Of a DNA stretch of 64,000 nt, positions 28,571-38,121 are shown one piece after another; position 1 is the first letter of the stretch; every line of letters begins with the position of its first letter. Both the position numbers and the translations under genes were made by a program. The notes under the pieces were generated by a model. It was not told the origin of the DNA and ran no database searches. It saw only the letters and a list, made by a program, of their open reading frames with translations. Source of the DNA: Legionella hackeliae (GTDB lineage: Bacteria; Pseudomonadota; Gammaproteobacteria; Legionellales; Legionellaceae); the NCBI RefSeq assembly GCF_000953655.1, contig NZ_LN681225.1, positions 1,825,001 through 1,889,000 on the forward strand, read 5' to 3'.

Positions 28571-30097
28571 CTATTGCATCCCCTGCGACGACTTAAGAAA
28601 TTTAAAATCCCCATGAAGAATCATTTGTTTTATCACTTCAATATCAGGAGCAAAGTAACGATCTTTATCATAAGGAGCCACCTTACATCTGAGTTTGTCA
28701 TATATTTTCTGTAACCGAGGAGATGTTGTTAAAGGCTTATGAAACTCCAATCCTTGGCATGCGGCCAATAATTCAATTGCAAGAATTGTAGCAGTGTTAT
28801 CAACCATAGCATTAAGTCTTCTAGCTGCATTCGTTGCCATCGAGACATGATCTTCCTGATTGGCTGACGTAGGAATACTGTCTACAGAATGAGGATGAGC
28901 AAGCGCCTTATTATCGCTTGCACAGGCCGCAGCAGTCACATGGGCAATCATAAATCCAGAGTTTAAACCACCTTCTTTGACCAAAAACGCCGGTAAACCA
29001 CTAAAGCTTTTATCAATCAATAAGGCTATGCGCCGCTCAGAATTAGCACCAATTTCAGCTATTGCCAATGCCAGATTATCGGCGGCCATAGCAATAATTT
29101 CTCCATGGAAATTGCCTCCTGACAAAATGTCCCCTTGCTCCACAAACACTAAAGGATTGTCAGACACTGCATTTGCCTCAACCTGTAATGTCTGCCCTAC
29201 AAATTGCATCTGGTGTAAAATAGCTCCCATAATTTGTGGTTGGCATCGTAGAGAATAAGGGTCTTGTACACGTGAACAGTCTCGGTGAGACTCTCTTATA
29301 GGGCTTTCTGCTAAAAGTTCGCGATACATTGCAGCAACATTACGTTGAGCTTGATGTCCTCGTGCTTTATGAATCCTTTCATCGAAAGGAACATCGCTAC
29401 CACTTGCCGCATCGACAGATAAACTGCCTGCTATAACGGCTGTTTCAAAAAGCAACTCACTATTAAAAAACGCCTCCATACACAAGGCCGTAGATGCTTG
29501 TAATCCATTTAATAAGGCAAGCCCCTCTTTAGGTGCCAACTCCAGGGGAGATAAACCTGCTACTTGCAATCCCTCTAATGCACTGCGAATTTCTCCATCA
29601 ACACACACTTGTCCCTCACCCAGTAATGGGAGAGCCAAATGGGCTAGCGGTGCCAAATCACCTGAAGCTCCTACGGAACCTTTTGCCGGAATACAAGGGT
29701 ATATTCGCTTGTTATATAAATCGCATAACGCATCAATTAATTCTTTTCTAACCCCTGAGTAGCCTTGAGCCAGATTATTAATTTTAAGCAGTAAAATCAA
29801 AGCGACCTGTTTATCAGACAATAATTCTCCTGTACCACAAGCATGTGACAGGACGATATTGCGTTGTAATTGTTTCAAATGCTCTGTAGATATTGATTGT
29901 CTTGCTAACGATCCAAAGCCAGTGTTAATTCCATAAACAGTTCTTTTTTGTTGAAGAATTTGTTGGATGACGCCACAGGAAGCGTGGATCAATGGTAAAA
30001 AACTTTCATCGATGGCAATTGCTCTTTGCTCCCCAAGAAGTTCCCGAATATCTTTAAGTGTTAATTGACCCGGAGTCAGTGTAAATACTTCAGTCAT
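28571..30097 (-). CDS. hutH: Histidine ammonia-lyase HutH
   Basis: 508 aa; deaminates histidine to urocanate. The MIO cofactor tripeptide Ala-Ser-Gly is in [16 protein letters not shown], the active-site Tyr in VYGINTGFG, and SDNPLVF and GNFHGE are family blocks. Start overlaps the hutU stop by 8 bases, so the two catabolic genes are coupled. Confidence 0.97.
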   Translation of the reverse strand: MTEVFTLTPGQLTLKDIRELLGEQRAIAIDESFLPLIHASCGVIQQILQQKRTVYGINTGFGSLARQSISTEHLKQLQRNIVLSHACGTGELLSDKQVALILLLKINNLAQGYSGVRKELIDALCDLYNKRIYPCIPAKGSVGASGDLAPLAHLALPLLGEGQVCVDGEIRSALEGLQVAGLSPLELAPKEGLALLNGLQASTALCMEAFFNSELLFETAVIAGSLSVDAASGSDVPFDERIHKARGHQAQRNVAAMYRELLAESPIRESHRDCSRVQDPYSLRCQPQIMGAILHQMQFVGQTLQVEANAVSDNPLVFVEQGDILSGGNFHGEIIAMAADNLALAIAEIGANSERRIALLIDKSFSGLPAFLVKEGGLNSGFMIAHVTAAACASDNKALAHPHSVDSIPTSANQEDHVSMATNAARRLNAMVDNTATILAIELLAACQGLEFHKPLTTSPRLQKIYDKLRCKVAPYDKDRYFAPDIEVIKQMILHGDFKFLKSSQGMQ

Positions 30098-31778
30098 GAC
30101 TTGGACCTCCTATTGACTCCATAGGCAACCATAAATTATTTGCTCTAGCACATTCCCTGGCCAATTCATATCCAGCATCAGCATGACGCATGACGCCTGT
30201 TGCTGGATCATTATGTAAAACTCCCTTCAGTCGAGCTGCTGCTTTCTCAGTGCCATCGGCAACGATCACAACTCCTGCATGTTGAGAGAATCCCATACCA
30301 ACACCACCACCATGATGAATACTCACCCAGGTAGCGCCACTTGCACAGTTTAATAATGCATTCAGCAAAGGCCAGTCAGAAACGGCATCACTACCATCTA
30401 ACATTGCCTCTGTTTCACGATTCGGACTAGCAACCGATCCAGAATCCAAATGGTCGCGCCCGATTACGATTGGCGCTTTAACTTCTTTATTTTTGACCAT
30501 TTCATTAAATGCCAAGGCTAAGCGAGCACGATCATTTAGGCCAACCCAGCATATTCTTGCAGGCAAGCCCTGAAACGCGATTTTATCTTGCGCCATATCA
30601 AGCCAGCGATGTAAATGTTTATCGTCTGGCATCAAACTTTTTACTTTTGCATCAGTTGCATAAATATCTTCAGGATCCCCTGATAATGCAACCCAACGGA
30701 AAGGACCTACTCCTTCACAAAATAGAGGTCGAATGTAAGAGGGCACAAAACCAGGAATAGCGAATGCCTCACTAACTCCCTCCTCATAAGCCATTTGGCG
30801 AATATTATTACCATAATCAAATACTGGTATGCCTTGATTTTGAAAAGCCAGCATAGCCTGCACCTGGAGTGCCATCGATTTTTTCGCGGCAGTCACCACT
30901 TTTTGAGGTGCTGTTTTTCGTAATTCTTCTGCCTGCTCTAATGTCCAATCTAGAGGTAAGTAACCATTTAAGGGATCATGGGCACTGGTTTGGTCAGTAA
31001 TTAACGAAGGTTTAACGCCCCGTCTAACCAGTTCAGGATAAATCCCGGCAGCATTACCAAGAAGTCCAACTGAAAGTGGCATTTTTTTCTGACATGATTC
31101 CTCAATCCAGGCTAATGCCTCGTCAAGATTTTCGGTGTATCTATCAAGATAGCGCGTTTTCAGACGCTTCTCTAAACGAGCTTTATCACATTCCACGGCA
31201 AGAATACTGGCATCTGCCATTACAGCAGCGAGTGGCTGAGCACCTCCCATGCCACCAAGTCCTGCAGTTAATACCCATCGTCCAGACAGCTTCCCTTGAT
31301 AATGCTTTTTGGCCGCAGCAACAAATGTTTCGTAAGTGCCTTGAACTATTCCTTGAGAGCCAATATAAATCCAGCTACCCGCTGTCATTTGGCCATACAT
31401 CATTAATCCCTTCTTATCGAGCTCGTTAAAATGCTCCCAGTTAGCCCAACGGGGAACTAAATTAGAGTTTGCAATTAGAACACGAGGAGCATCCTCATGT
31501 GTCGTAAATACGCCAACCGGTTTTCCAGATTGAATGAGTAAGGTTTGGTTATTTTCAAGTTGTTTGAGGACTTCAATTATTTTATCGAAAGAGGGCCAAT
31601 TACGAGCTGCTCGACCAATGCCTCCATAGACAACCAAGGAGTCTGGATCTTCTGCAACTTCAGCGTCCAGATTGTTACATAACATCCTTAAAGCAGCTTC
31701 AGTAAGCCAGCTTTTAGCCTCCAACTTTATTCCTTTGTTTGCTGAAATGTGACGCTTTTTATTGTTTATATTCATCAT
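30090..31778 (-). CDS. hutU: Urocanate hydratase HutU
   Basis: About 562 aa; converts urocanate to imidazolonepropionate using NAD. Family blocks: [32 protein letters not shown] (NAD loop), [17 protein letters not shown], and [15 protein letters not shown]. The frame is open to 31838, but ATG 31778 (after GGGATGGAATAAC) gives family length. The later steps hutI and hutG are not in the window. Confidence 0.96.
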   Translation of the reverse strand: MMNINNKKRHISANKGIKLEAKSWLTEAALRMLCNNLDAEVAEDPDSLVVYGGIGRAARNWPSFDKIIEVLKQLENNQTLLIQSGKPVGVFTTHEDAPRVLIANSNLVPRWANWEHFNELDKKGLMMYGQMTAGSWIYIGSQGIVQGTYETFVAAAKKHYQGKLSGRWVLTAGLGGMGGAQPLAAVMADASILAVECDKARLEKRLKTRYLDRYTENLDEALAWIEESCQKKMPLSVGLLGNAAGIYPELVRRGVKPSLITDQTSAHDPLNGYLPLDWTLEQAEELRKTAPQKVVTAAKKSMALQVQAMLAFQNQGIPVFDYGNNIRQMAYEEGVSEAFAIPGFVPSYIRPLFCEGVGPFRWVALSGDPEDIYATDAKVKSLMPDDKHLHRWLDMAQDKIAFQGLPARICWVGLNDRARLALAFNEMVKNKEVKAPIVIGRDHLDSGSVASPNRETEAMLDGSDAVSDWPLLNALLNCASGATWVSIHHGGGVGMGFSQHAGVVIVADGTEKAAARLKGVLHNDPATGVMRHADAGYELARECARANNLWLPMESIGGPSHD

Positions 31779-31907
31779 GTTATTCCATCCCAGGACTTTT
31801 AAGCTGCTATCATACTGGCGTAAACAACCAAATGACAAGTCATACTGTCAAAATAAACGGCAACATGATAGACTGGCCGGATGTTTTTAAGATTCTAGAT
31901 TTTTATC

Positions 31908-33359
31908 GTGACTAACGAACATATAAAACACCCCCCCTCTTTAAAGGTTTTTTTTGCCACTGAAATGTGGGAACGATATGGCTTTTATGTTGTCCAAACC
32001 TTGTTGGCTCTCTACCTGGCATTTTATTTTAAATGGCAAGATGAACGTGTCTATACCTTAGTAGGTACTTTTACGGCATTAACCTATCTTTCACCGGTTA
32101 TTGGAGGTTGGATAGCGGACCACCTGTTGGGACAGAAAAAAGCGATTCTTGCAGGTGCCGTGTTTTTATTTTTTAGTTACCTATCTCTTTTTATTCTTGC
32201 ATCTGACAATGCACTTTCAGCTGCTTTAGCAGGTATAGCAGTCGGAACTGGTTTGTTAAAACCTAATATTTCCTCATTATTAGGTAATGAATACCCAGAA
32301 AACTCTCCACGAAGAGAAAGTGGTTTTACAATTTTTTATATGGGTATTACTACAGGTATTATCTTAGGTACAACATTACCTAGCCAACTTCATGAGCATT
32401 TCGGTTGGCCAGTCGCTTTTGCCAGTGCTGCATTTGGGATGGTTATCGCTTTTGCAGTGTTTGCTTTTGGTGTTCATCGCTACAAAATAGCAGATTATCA
32501 TCCTTCTGAAATCACTGTCATTAAGCTGATTAAAACCCTATTCATTCTATTTGGCTTATGGTCAAGTGCTTTTGTGATTCTTCACTATCCAGCATTAGCG
32601 GATATAGCGTTTGGTGCGGTTGTACTCTTGTCTCTTCTTTACTTAATAGATGTTGTTAAACGCGAAACGCCCAAGCAAGGAAAGCAAACCATTGTCATTG
32701 GACTGTTATGCATTATTTCCGTGATGTTTTGGGCATTTTATTTCCAAATGTTTTTATCCTTAACTCTCTTTATTTCCAGAGTTGTAGAACCGACCTTATT
32801 TGGAATTTTATTCCCGCCACCGTACTATGTCAGTATTCAAAGTATAGGAATGATTTTTTTTGGTTATTTTCTTTCACGTAGCCGTCCACAAATAAATGCA
32901 ATTCACAGTGGCGTTACTACGGGAAATAAATTTATATTAGCCATGATTTTTATTACTTTGGCGTATGTTCTAATTACTTTGGTTTCTAAAAGTAGCCATG
33001 GAACAAGTTTATTATCACCGCTCTACTTTATTCCTGTTTATCTATTAATCTCAATTGCTGAGCTGTTACTATCACCTGTTGGGTTAGCAGCAATTACTGT
33101 TTTAGCTAGTCGTAAGAAAGTAAGTACAATGATGGGGATTTTTTTCGTTTCTTTAGGGATTGGAGCTTTTCTATCTGGAAAACTGGCTACGCTAACAGCT
33201 ATCAAGCCCGAAGAGTTATCCATATTGCAATTAAAGGCTCATTATAGTCACACCTTTACTTTGCTTTTATTTATCTTATTAGGTGCCACATTGATTTGCG
33301 TTATTTTAAATCGTGTCATCAAGTCTCTATTAGCTAATTACGAAGAATTACCCGCTTAA
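31908..33359 (+). CDS. POT/PTR2-family proton-coupled oligopeptide transporter
   Basis: 483 aa with about 12-14 membrane helices. The family signature ATEMWERYGFYVVQTLL in helix 1, and GGWIADHLLGQKKAI after helix 2, then NEYPENSPRRESGFTIFYMGI in the helix 4-5 region. Imports di- and tripeptides. GTG start at 31908. Divergent from the hut genes, which would use histidine from such peptides (inference). Confidence 0.9.
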   Translation: MTNEHIKHPPSLKVFFATEMWERYGFYVVQTLLALYLAFYFKWQDERVYTLVGTFTALTYLSPVIGGWIADHLLGQKKAILAGAVFLFFSYLSLFILASDNALSAALAGIAVGTGLLKPNISSLLGNEYPENSPRRESGFTIFYMGITTGIILGTTLPSQLHEHFGWPVAFASAAFGMVIAFAVFAFGVHRYKIADYHPSEITVIKLIKTLFILFGLWSSAFVILHYPALADIAFGAVVLLSLLYLIDVVKRETPKQGKQTIVIGLLCIISVMFWAFYFQMFLSLTLFISRVVEPTLFGILFPPPYYVSIQSIGMIFFGYFLSRSRPQINAIHSGVTTGNKFILAMIFITLAYVLITLVSKSSHGTSLLSPLYFIPVYLLISIAELLLSPVGLAAITVLASRKKVSTMMGIFFVSLGIGAFLSGKLATLTAIKPEELSILQLKAHYSHTFTLLLFILLGATLICVILNRVIKSLLANYEELPA

Positions 33360-33371
33360 ATCTAATCCGGG

Positions 33372-33401
33372 GCGTCAATGAACTAGCCTGCAAATTGACG
33401 C
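33372..33401. repeat. Inverted repeat between two transporter genes
   Basis: GCGTCAAT (33372-33379) pairs perfectly with ATTGACGC (33394-33401) across 14 bases, 12 bases after the transporter stop. No T run follows, so it may be an attenuating hairpin or operator rather than an intrinsic terminator. Confidence 0.4.
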
Positions 33402-33450
33402 TCAAGCCTAGATATGACATCATCCTCACACTTACTTTTGAGTCCAAATC

Positions 33451-34728
33451 ATGTCCCACACTAAATCTTTAAAGTCTATTCTCCCTATATTTCTAGTATT
33501 GTTTATCGATGGAATGGGGTTGGGATTATTGTTTCCTATATTAAATACTATTCTGATTGAACCACAATCTGGATTTTTGCCTGAAAGTATTAGTATTGGC
33601 CTTCGCGACTTTTATTACGGACTCACGATTGGCATCTTTATGATTTGCTGGTTTTTTGGTGCCTCCATATTAGGGGATTTATCAGACAATATTGGCCGAA
33701 AAAAATCGCTCATGATCTGCTTAATCGGTTCATTTTTAGGTTATTTATTATCTGCCATCGCTATTCTTTGTCATAGTTTCTGGTTACTTTTATTGGGGCG
33801 AATCATTGCAGGCTTTACCTCAGGTAGCCAACCTATCGCACAAGCAGCAATAGTTGATGTGAGCACTGAAGAACATAAAGCTAGAAATATTGGCCTCATT
33901 CTGTTAGCCGTCTCGCTTGGATTTGTTTTTGGTCCTATTTTTGGGGGACTTTTATCAGATCATAGACTTATAAGCTGGTTTGGATTTCAAACACCTTTAT
34001 ATTTTGCTGCAATTCTATCCTTTATTAATGCGTTGGCACTTCATTTGTTTTTTGAAGAAACATTTAGCAAAATTCAAGATAAAGTGAGCATTAAATGGAA
34101 CCAAGCCGTTCAAATTTTTATTTCGGCATTTAAACATAAAGCCATAGAGAAATATTCTTTAATTTTGTTAATCATGATTTTCGGCTGGTCTAATTATTTT
34201 TCTTTTATTTCTTTTTATCTATTCCAGACCTTCCATTATTCAGCATTGCAAAATTCATTTTTCCTTGCTGTGATGGGATTGGGTTTTAGTATTGGTTGCG
34301 GTTATATTGTAGATTATTGTACAAAACGTTACCCCTATGATGCTATTGTCATTGTAGGTTTATCAGTGACAGCATTGAATGTCTTTTTAACATTAATTAT
34401 TCCTATGCAATGGATTGCGTGGGTAGCAACACTTATGATTGGTATGAGCCTTTCTGTTGCCTATTCTGTTCTTCTCACTATCTTCTCTAATCTGGTTAGC
34501 GAAAATGAACAAGGCTGGGTAATGGGGGTGACTGGCTCCATCATGGCACTTTGTTTTGGATTAACCTCAATCTTTACTGGGATTATTGCCCAAGTCGGTG
34601 CTGTATTACCGATGTTATTTGCCGTTTTAGGGTTAGCAGGAAGTGCAGTCCTTCTCGCCTATGTTAAATATTCACGCAGGATTAAAAACGTTAGTGAAAT
34701 TTTAGATGCAAATGAAGTAATGGACTAA
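33451..34728 (+). CDS. MFS transporter, TetA/multidrug-like
   Basis: 425 aa, 12 predicted helices. Helix 1 LVLFIDGMGLGLLFPIL, A-motif ASILGDLSDNIGRKKSL, GRIIAGFTSGSQPIAQAAIVD and the VSLGFVFGPIFGGLLSD motif of drug antiporters. Substrate unknown. It follows the peptide transporter on the same strand at about 90 bases. Confidence 0.82.
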   Translation: MSHTKSLKSILPIFLVLFIDGMGLGLLFPILNTILIEPQSGFLPESISIGLRDFYYGLTIGIFMICWFFGASILGDLSDNIGRKKSLMICLIGSFLGYLLSAIAILCHSFWLLLLGRIIAGFTSGSQPIAQAAIVDVSTEEHKARNIGLILLAVSLGFVFGPIFGGLLSDHRLISWFGFQTPLYFAAILSFINALALHLFFEETFSKIQDKVSIKWNQAVQIFISAFKHKAIEKYSLILLIMIFGWSNYFSFISFYLFQTFHYSALQNSFFLAVMGLGFSIGCGYIVDYCTKRYPYDAIVIVGLSVTALNVFLTLIIPMQWIAWVATLMIGMSLSVAYSVLLTIFSNLVSENEQGWVMGVTGSIMALCFGLTSIFTGIIAQVGAVLPMLFAVLGLAGSAVLLAYVKYSRRIKNVSEILDANEVMD

Positions 34729-34757
34729 CAATACTACAAGGGAAAAATTGGGACTAA

Positions 34758-35210
34758 AGTTTCTTATTTTCTGAAGGTTACTCGACAATTACGCCTTATC
34801 TAATTGTCGACAATGGCGCTAAGGCAATTGAATTCTATCAACAAGTCTTTGGAGCCAAAGTAGTTATGTGCATGGAAATGCCTAATAAAAAAGTTGGACA
34901 TGCAGAATTAACAATAGGTGACTCCAAATTTATGCTTGCTGATACCTGCACAGAAATGAACGCTCAAGGCCCTAAAGCATTTGGCGGTTCTCCTGTTGGC
35001 ATTCATCTTTACGTGAAAGATGTTGATGCAGTTGCTGACATTGCCGTTAAACACGGTGCCAAGCTTGTTCGCAAAGTGGAAAATCAATTCTATGGTGATC
35101 GCAGTGGCTGTCTGGAAGACCCATTTGGCCATTCCTGGTATATTGCAACACATGTCGAAGACGTTTCCGAAGCTGAGATGGAAAAACGTATGAAAGAGAT
35201 GTCTAAGTAG
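34758..35210 (+). pseudogene. VOC-family (PhnB/glyoxalase-like) protein with a damaged or unusual start
   Basis: From about 34776 the frame reads EGYSTITPYLIVDNGAK then AIEFYQQVFGAKVVMCMEMP, the canonical opening of PhnB-type VOC proteins, continuing to VEDVSEAEMEKRMKEM. No ATG, GTG or TTG precedes it in this frame after the TAA at 34755. The first in-frame ATG (34866) would delete the first beta-alpha unit. A TTG at 34748 behind AAGGG opens a different frame that stops at 34772; removing one T from the TTT near 34760 would join them. So it is a one-base frameshift, a sequencing error, or a rare ATT start (34788 with GAAGG upstream). Confidence 0.65.
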
Positions 35211-35239
35211 TTTATTGTTTTTCCATTATTTCTGATGAC

Positions 35240-35272
35240 AAAGAGATTCTCGCTGCGTGTGAGAATCTCTTT
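35240..35272. terminator. Strong two-way terminator-like hairpin
   Basis: AAAGAGATTCTC (35240-35251) pairs perfectly with GAGAATCTCTTT (35261-35272) over a 9-base loop, with A and T runs at both ends. It lies between the converging VOC gene and the gene ending at 35282. Confidence 0.8.
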
Positions 35273-35281
35273 ATTTGGTAA

Positions 35282-35929
35282 CTAACTCGCTTTGGGGCCA
35301 CTACTCTTTAAATTCTGTAACCATTTATCCCTTTCTTCTTTGCCCATATCTGGTTTCCTAACCACATAATGCAATATATACAAGCCATCTTTTCCTTTTG
35401 AAATCATTTGTAACTCATCTTGTACCATATTTTTAGGCTCAGACACGCGAAACTCAAAGATTACTCTATCAGGGGTTTTCTCAAAATAAGTTATTTCGGG
35501 GTTAAATCCAGATTGTTTCAGAGATTGAACAATGCCTTCGCTAAATTGCAAGGGAGTAATTTTATCTTGAATTCCTGGGGCAAACTGACTTGTAATTAAC
35601 TCATGCCAACTATTAATATTATCGCCAGCTGGCACATATTCTACAGTAACAATATTATTGGTTTTTTGTCCCCACGCCGCTTGCCAGGGACGGTCATCAA
35701 ACACAATTTTTTGCTTCTCATAGTTGATAATTTGCGGATCGGCTTCACCAGTTGCAGCGGGCTTACTGCTGCAATAAAGTTCATTCTTATAATGATAATA
35801 AACGACACATTTGGGATTATTTTCATTGGTTACTTTTATTAAATTCTTTATATCAGGCATCGAGCCATAAGAATGTTCAACCAGAAAGAAAGAGATTGAA
35901 AAGAGAAAAAATTGGATTAATTTGTACAT
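35282..35929 (-). CDS. Secreted protein of unknown function
   Basis: About 215 aa. Starts with a clear signal peptide (MYKLIQFFLFSISFFLVEHSYG). ATG 35929 has GGAAG 7 bases upstream, and is preferred over the ATG at 35956. The mature part has a Cys pair (KCVVYYHYKNELYC), then a mixed alpha-beta region (WQAAWGQKTNNIVTVEYVPAG) and an even spread of charged residues. I do not recognise a family; periplasmic or exported location is the only safe statement. Confidence 0.7.
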   Translation of the reverse strand: MYKLIQFFLFSISFFLVEHSYGSMPDIKNLIKVTNENNPKCVVYYHYKNELYCSSKPAATGEADPQIINYEKQKIVFDDRPWQAAWGQKTNNIVTVEYVPAGDNINSWHELITSQFAPGIQDKITPLQFSEGIVQSLKQSGFNPEITYFEKTPDRVIFEFRVSEPKNMVQDELQMISKGKDGLYILHYVVRKPDMGKEERDKWLQNLKSSGPKAS

Positions 35930-36024
35930 GGTAATCTTCCCTGATGGATGCTTCATTATTCTAGCATCTTTAATAAAATTTCTGATAACCTGAATTAATC
36001 ACTATAGAAGGAAACCAGCCCACA

Positions 36025-37206
36025 ATGCAATCATTGAATATTGAGCTATTACGCCAAGATACTCCAGGGTGTCAACATGTTTTGCATTTTAACAATGCAG
36101 GAGCATCTCTTTCTCCAAATCCGGTTATTAATGCCGTTAAAAATCATATTGATTTAGAGTCTCTTCATGGTGGTTATGAGGCCGCTCGAATTGCCACTGA
36201 TAGAATTCAAAATTTTTATAAGCAAGCCGCTTTGCTGATTAATTGTGATGAACAAGAAATTGCATTTCTTGAAAATGCAACAAGGGCCTGGGATATGGCT
36301 TTTTACAGTTTGCAATTGCAACCAGGTGATAAAATCCTGACTTCCGTGTGTGAATATGCGAGTAACTATTTAGCATTTTTGCATCGCGCTAAAAAAACGG
36401 GCGTGATGATCGATGTTATTGCTAATGACGAATCGGGACAGTTGGATTTACACTCCCTTGAACGAAAACTTGATAAACATGTGAAATTAATTGCTATTAC
36501 CCACGTCCCAACCCAAGGAGGTTTAATTAATCCAGCACAGGGTGTTGGCAAGTTAGCTAACCAGCATAATATCCCTTTTCTGCTTGATGCTACCCAATCT
36601 GTGGGTCAAATGCCGATTGATGTGCAGTCACTTCAATGCGATTTTCTTTGTGCAACAGGCCGCAAATACTTGCGCGGCCCACGTGGGACAGGTTTCTTAT
36701 ACATAAAGAAGAATCGCATAGAGCAATGTGATCCGCCTTTTGTGGATCTTCATTCGGCTACCTGGTCAAACGATAATGATTATATTCTAAGAGATGATGC
36801 GCTTCGCTTTGAAACCTGGGAACAAAATATAGCTGCAAAAATTGGACTGGGTGAGGCAATTCGCTATGCCCTTAGGCTTGGTCTCCCGGCAATTTGGCAA
36901 CGAATTGAATACCTTTCCACAGTACTCCGCCAACAATTATTACAAACAGACGGTATCGTATTACACGATCAAGGGAAAAATAAATGTGGCATCGTGACAT
37001 TTACATCGAATAAAAAAACTCCAGAGGAAATTCAACAAGCTTTAGCAGAAAGAAACATCAATGTTTCAGTTTCCTTGCAAGAATATGCTCGACTTGATCT
37101 GGCGAAAAGAAATCTGCCAGCGCTGGTTCGGGCTTCAGTGCATTACTATAATATAGAAGAGGAAGTAGCTCATTTTTGTGATGCAATTAAGAATTTTTCT
37201 CTTTGA
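36025..37206 (+). CDS. PLP-dependent class V aminotransferase-fold enzyme, EgtE-like candidate
   Basis: 393 aa fold-type I PLP enzyme. The PLP lysine is in CATGRKYLRGPRGTGFL; FLLDATQSVGQ provides the Asp-x-x-Gln that contacts the ring. The opening HFNNAGASLSPNPV and the GGYEAARIA segment match the cysteine-desulfurase/isopenicillin-epimerase-like branch that includes mycobacterial EgtE, the C-S lyase releasing ergothioneine from its sulfoxide. From memory, Mycobacterium EgtE has GGYVAAEAAA, SSRKWIAGPRG and a following EFGEANVAA block that line up with this protein. The role in ergothioneine synthesis is therefore a guess supported by egtBD in the same window. ATG follows AGGAAACC. Confidence 0.75.
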   Translation: MQSLNIELLRQDTPGCQHVLHFNNAGASLSPNPVINAVKNHIDLESLHGGYEAARIATDRIQNFYKQAALLINCDEQEIAFLENATRAWDMAFYSLQLQPGDKILTSVCEYASNYLAFLHRAKKTGVMIDVIANDESGQLDLHSLERKLDKHVKLIAITHVPTQGGLINPAQGVGKLANQHNIPFLLDATQSVGQMPIDVQSLQCDFLCATGRKYLRGPRGTGFLYIKKNRIEQCDPPFVDLHSATWSNDNDYILRDDALRFETWEQNIAAKIGLGEAIRYALRLGLPAIWQRIEYLSTVLRQQLLQTDGIVLHDQGKNKCGIVTFTSNKKTPEEIQQALAERNINVSVSLQEYARLDLAKRNLPALVRASVHYYNIEEEVAHFCDAIKNFSL

Positions 37207-37260
37207 GACTTTCTCGAATTGCTGCTATCATCCACCCCTTTTGGAGAGATTTTACCCATT

Positions 37261-37596
37261 ATGTCTGAGCAACCATTATTGTTAAAAAAACTTGTTAAAG
37301 CACTCGACGATAACCAAGCCATTGATATTGTTACCATTAATGTCACACAACAAACTTCTGTCACTGATTATATGGTTATCTGCAGTGGTCGCTCTTCCAG
37401 ACATGTTAAAGCCATTGCTGAATTAGTGATTGAAAAAATGAAAGCAGAGGGATTAAAAGCATTAAGCCAAAATGGATTGGAAACCGGCGAGTGGGTACTG
37501 GTGGATTTTGGTGATTTTGTACTTCATGTAATGTTGGCAGATATTCGCTCCTTTTATAATTTAGAGGGCCTTTGGCAAAATCCATCGAATAATTAA
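37261..37596 (+). CDS. rsfS: Ribosomal silencing factor RsfS
   Basis: About 111 aa. DUF143 blocks: [48 protein letters not shown]. Binds L14 and blocks subunit joining under stress. ATG 37261 gives family length; a TTG at 37219 would add a non-family extension. rlmH follows 2 bases after the stop. Confidence 0.95.
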   Translation: MSEQPLLLKKLVKALDDNQAIDIVTINVTQQTSVTDYMVICSGRSSRHVKAIAELVIEKMKAEGLKALSQNGLETGEWVLVDFGDFVLHVMLADIRSFYNLEGLWQNPSNN

Positions 37597-37598
37597 CT

Positions 37599-38069
37599 AT
37601 GTTAAAAATAACATTAATTGCTTGTGGTAACAAAATGCCTACTTGGGTTACCCAAGCCGTTGCTGAGTTTTCAAAGCGTCTGCAAGAATATGCAAACCTT
37701 ACCCTTCTTGAAATTCCTTTGGCGAGGAGGGGAAAATCAAGTGATTTAGCCCGTATTTTGGATAAAGAAGCCACTTTAATTGTCAATGCTCTTCCTTCTG
37801 GTGCAAGGATTATCGCTCTCGATATGCAAGGTGAGGCATTTAATAGCGAAAGTTTGGCTCAAAAGCTCGAGCAATTACAAAATATTGCCAGTCATTTATG
37901 TTTTATCATTGGCGGCCCTGAAGGTCTGGCCCCTGAAGTACTTAATAAGTGTCATGAACGTTGGTCATTATCAAAATTAACGCTTCCGCATCCCTTAGTA
38001 CGGATCCTTTTATTGGAGACACTTTATAGAGCATGGTCTATTATTCACAATCACCCTTATCACCGATGA
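37599..38069 (+). CDS. rlmH: 23S rRNA pseudouridine-1915 N3-methyltransferase RlmH
   Basis: 156-aa SPOUT methyltransferase. [15 protein letters not shown] at the N-terminus, [15 protein letters not shown] (knot region) and [20 protein letters not shown] at the C-terminus are diagnostic. In the rsfS-rlmH-mrdA-rodA order common in gammaproteobacteria. Confidence 0.97.
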   Translation: MLKITLIACGNKMPTWVTQAVAEFSKRLQEYANLTLLEIPLARRGKSSDLARILDKEATLIVNALPSGARIIALDMQGEAFNSESLAQKLEQLQNIASHLCFIIGGPEGLAPEVLNKCHERWSLSKLTLPHPLVRILLLETLYRAWSIIHNHPYHR

Positions 38070-38121
38070 AATTTTACGCTAAGATGTGTTGTTTTATTTC
38101 TTTATTTCATAGCCATTTAAT

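Noticed and set aside
34866-35210. 114-aa VOC protein starting at the internal ATG
   Set aside because: This start would delete the first beta-alpha unit, while the missing part is encoded just upstream in the same frame.
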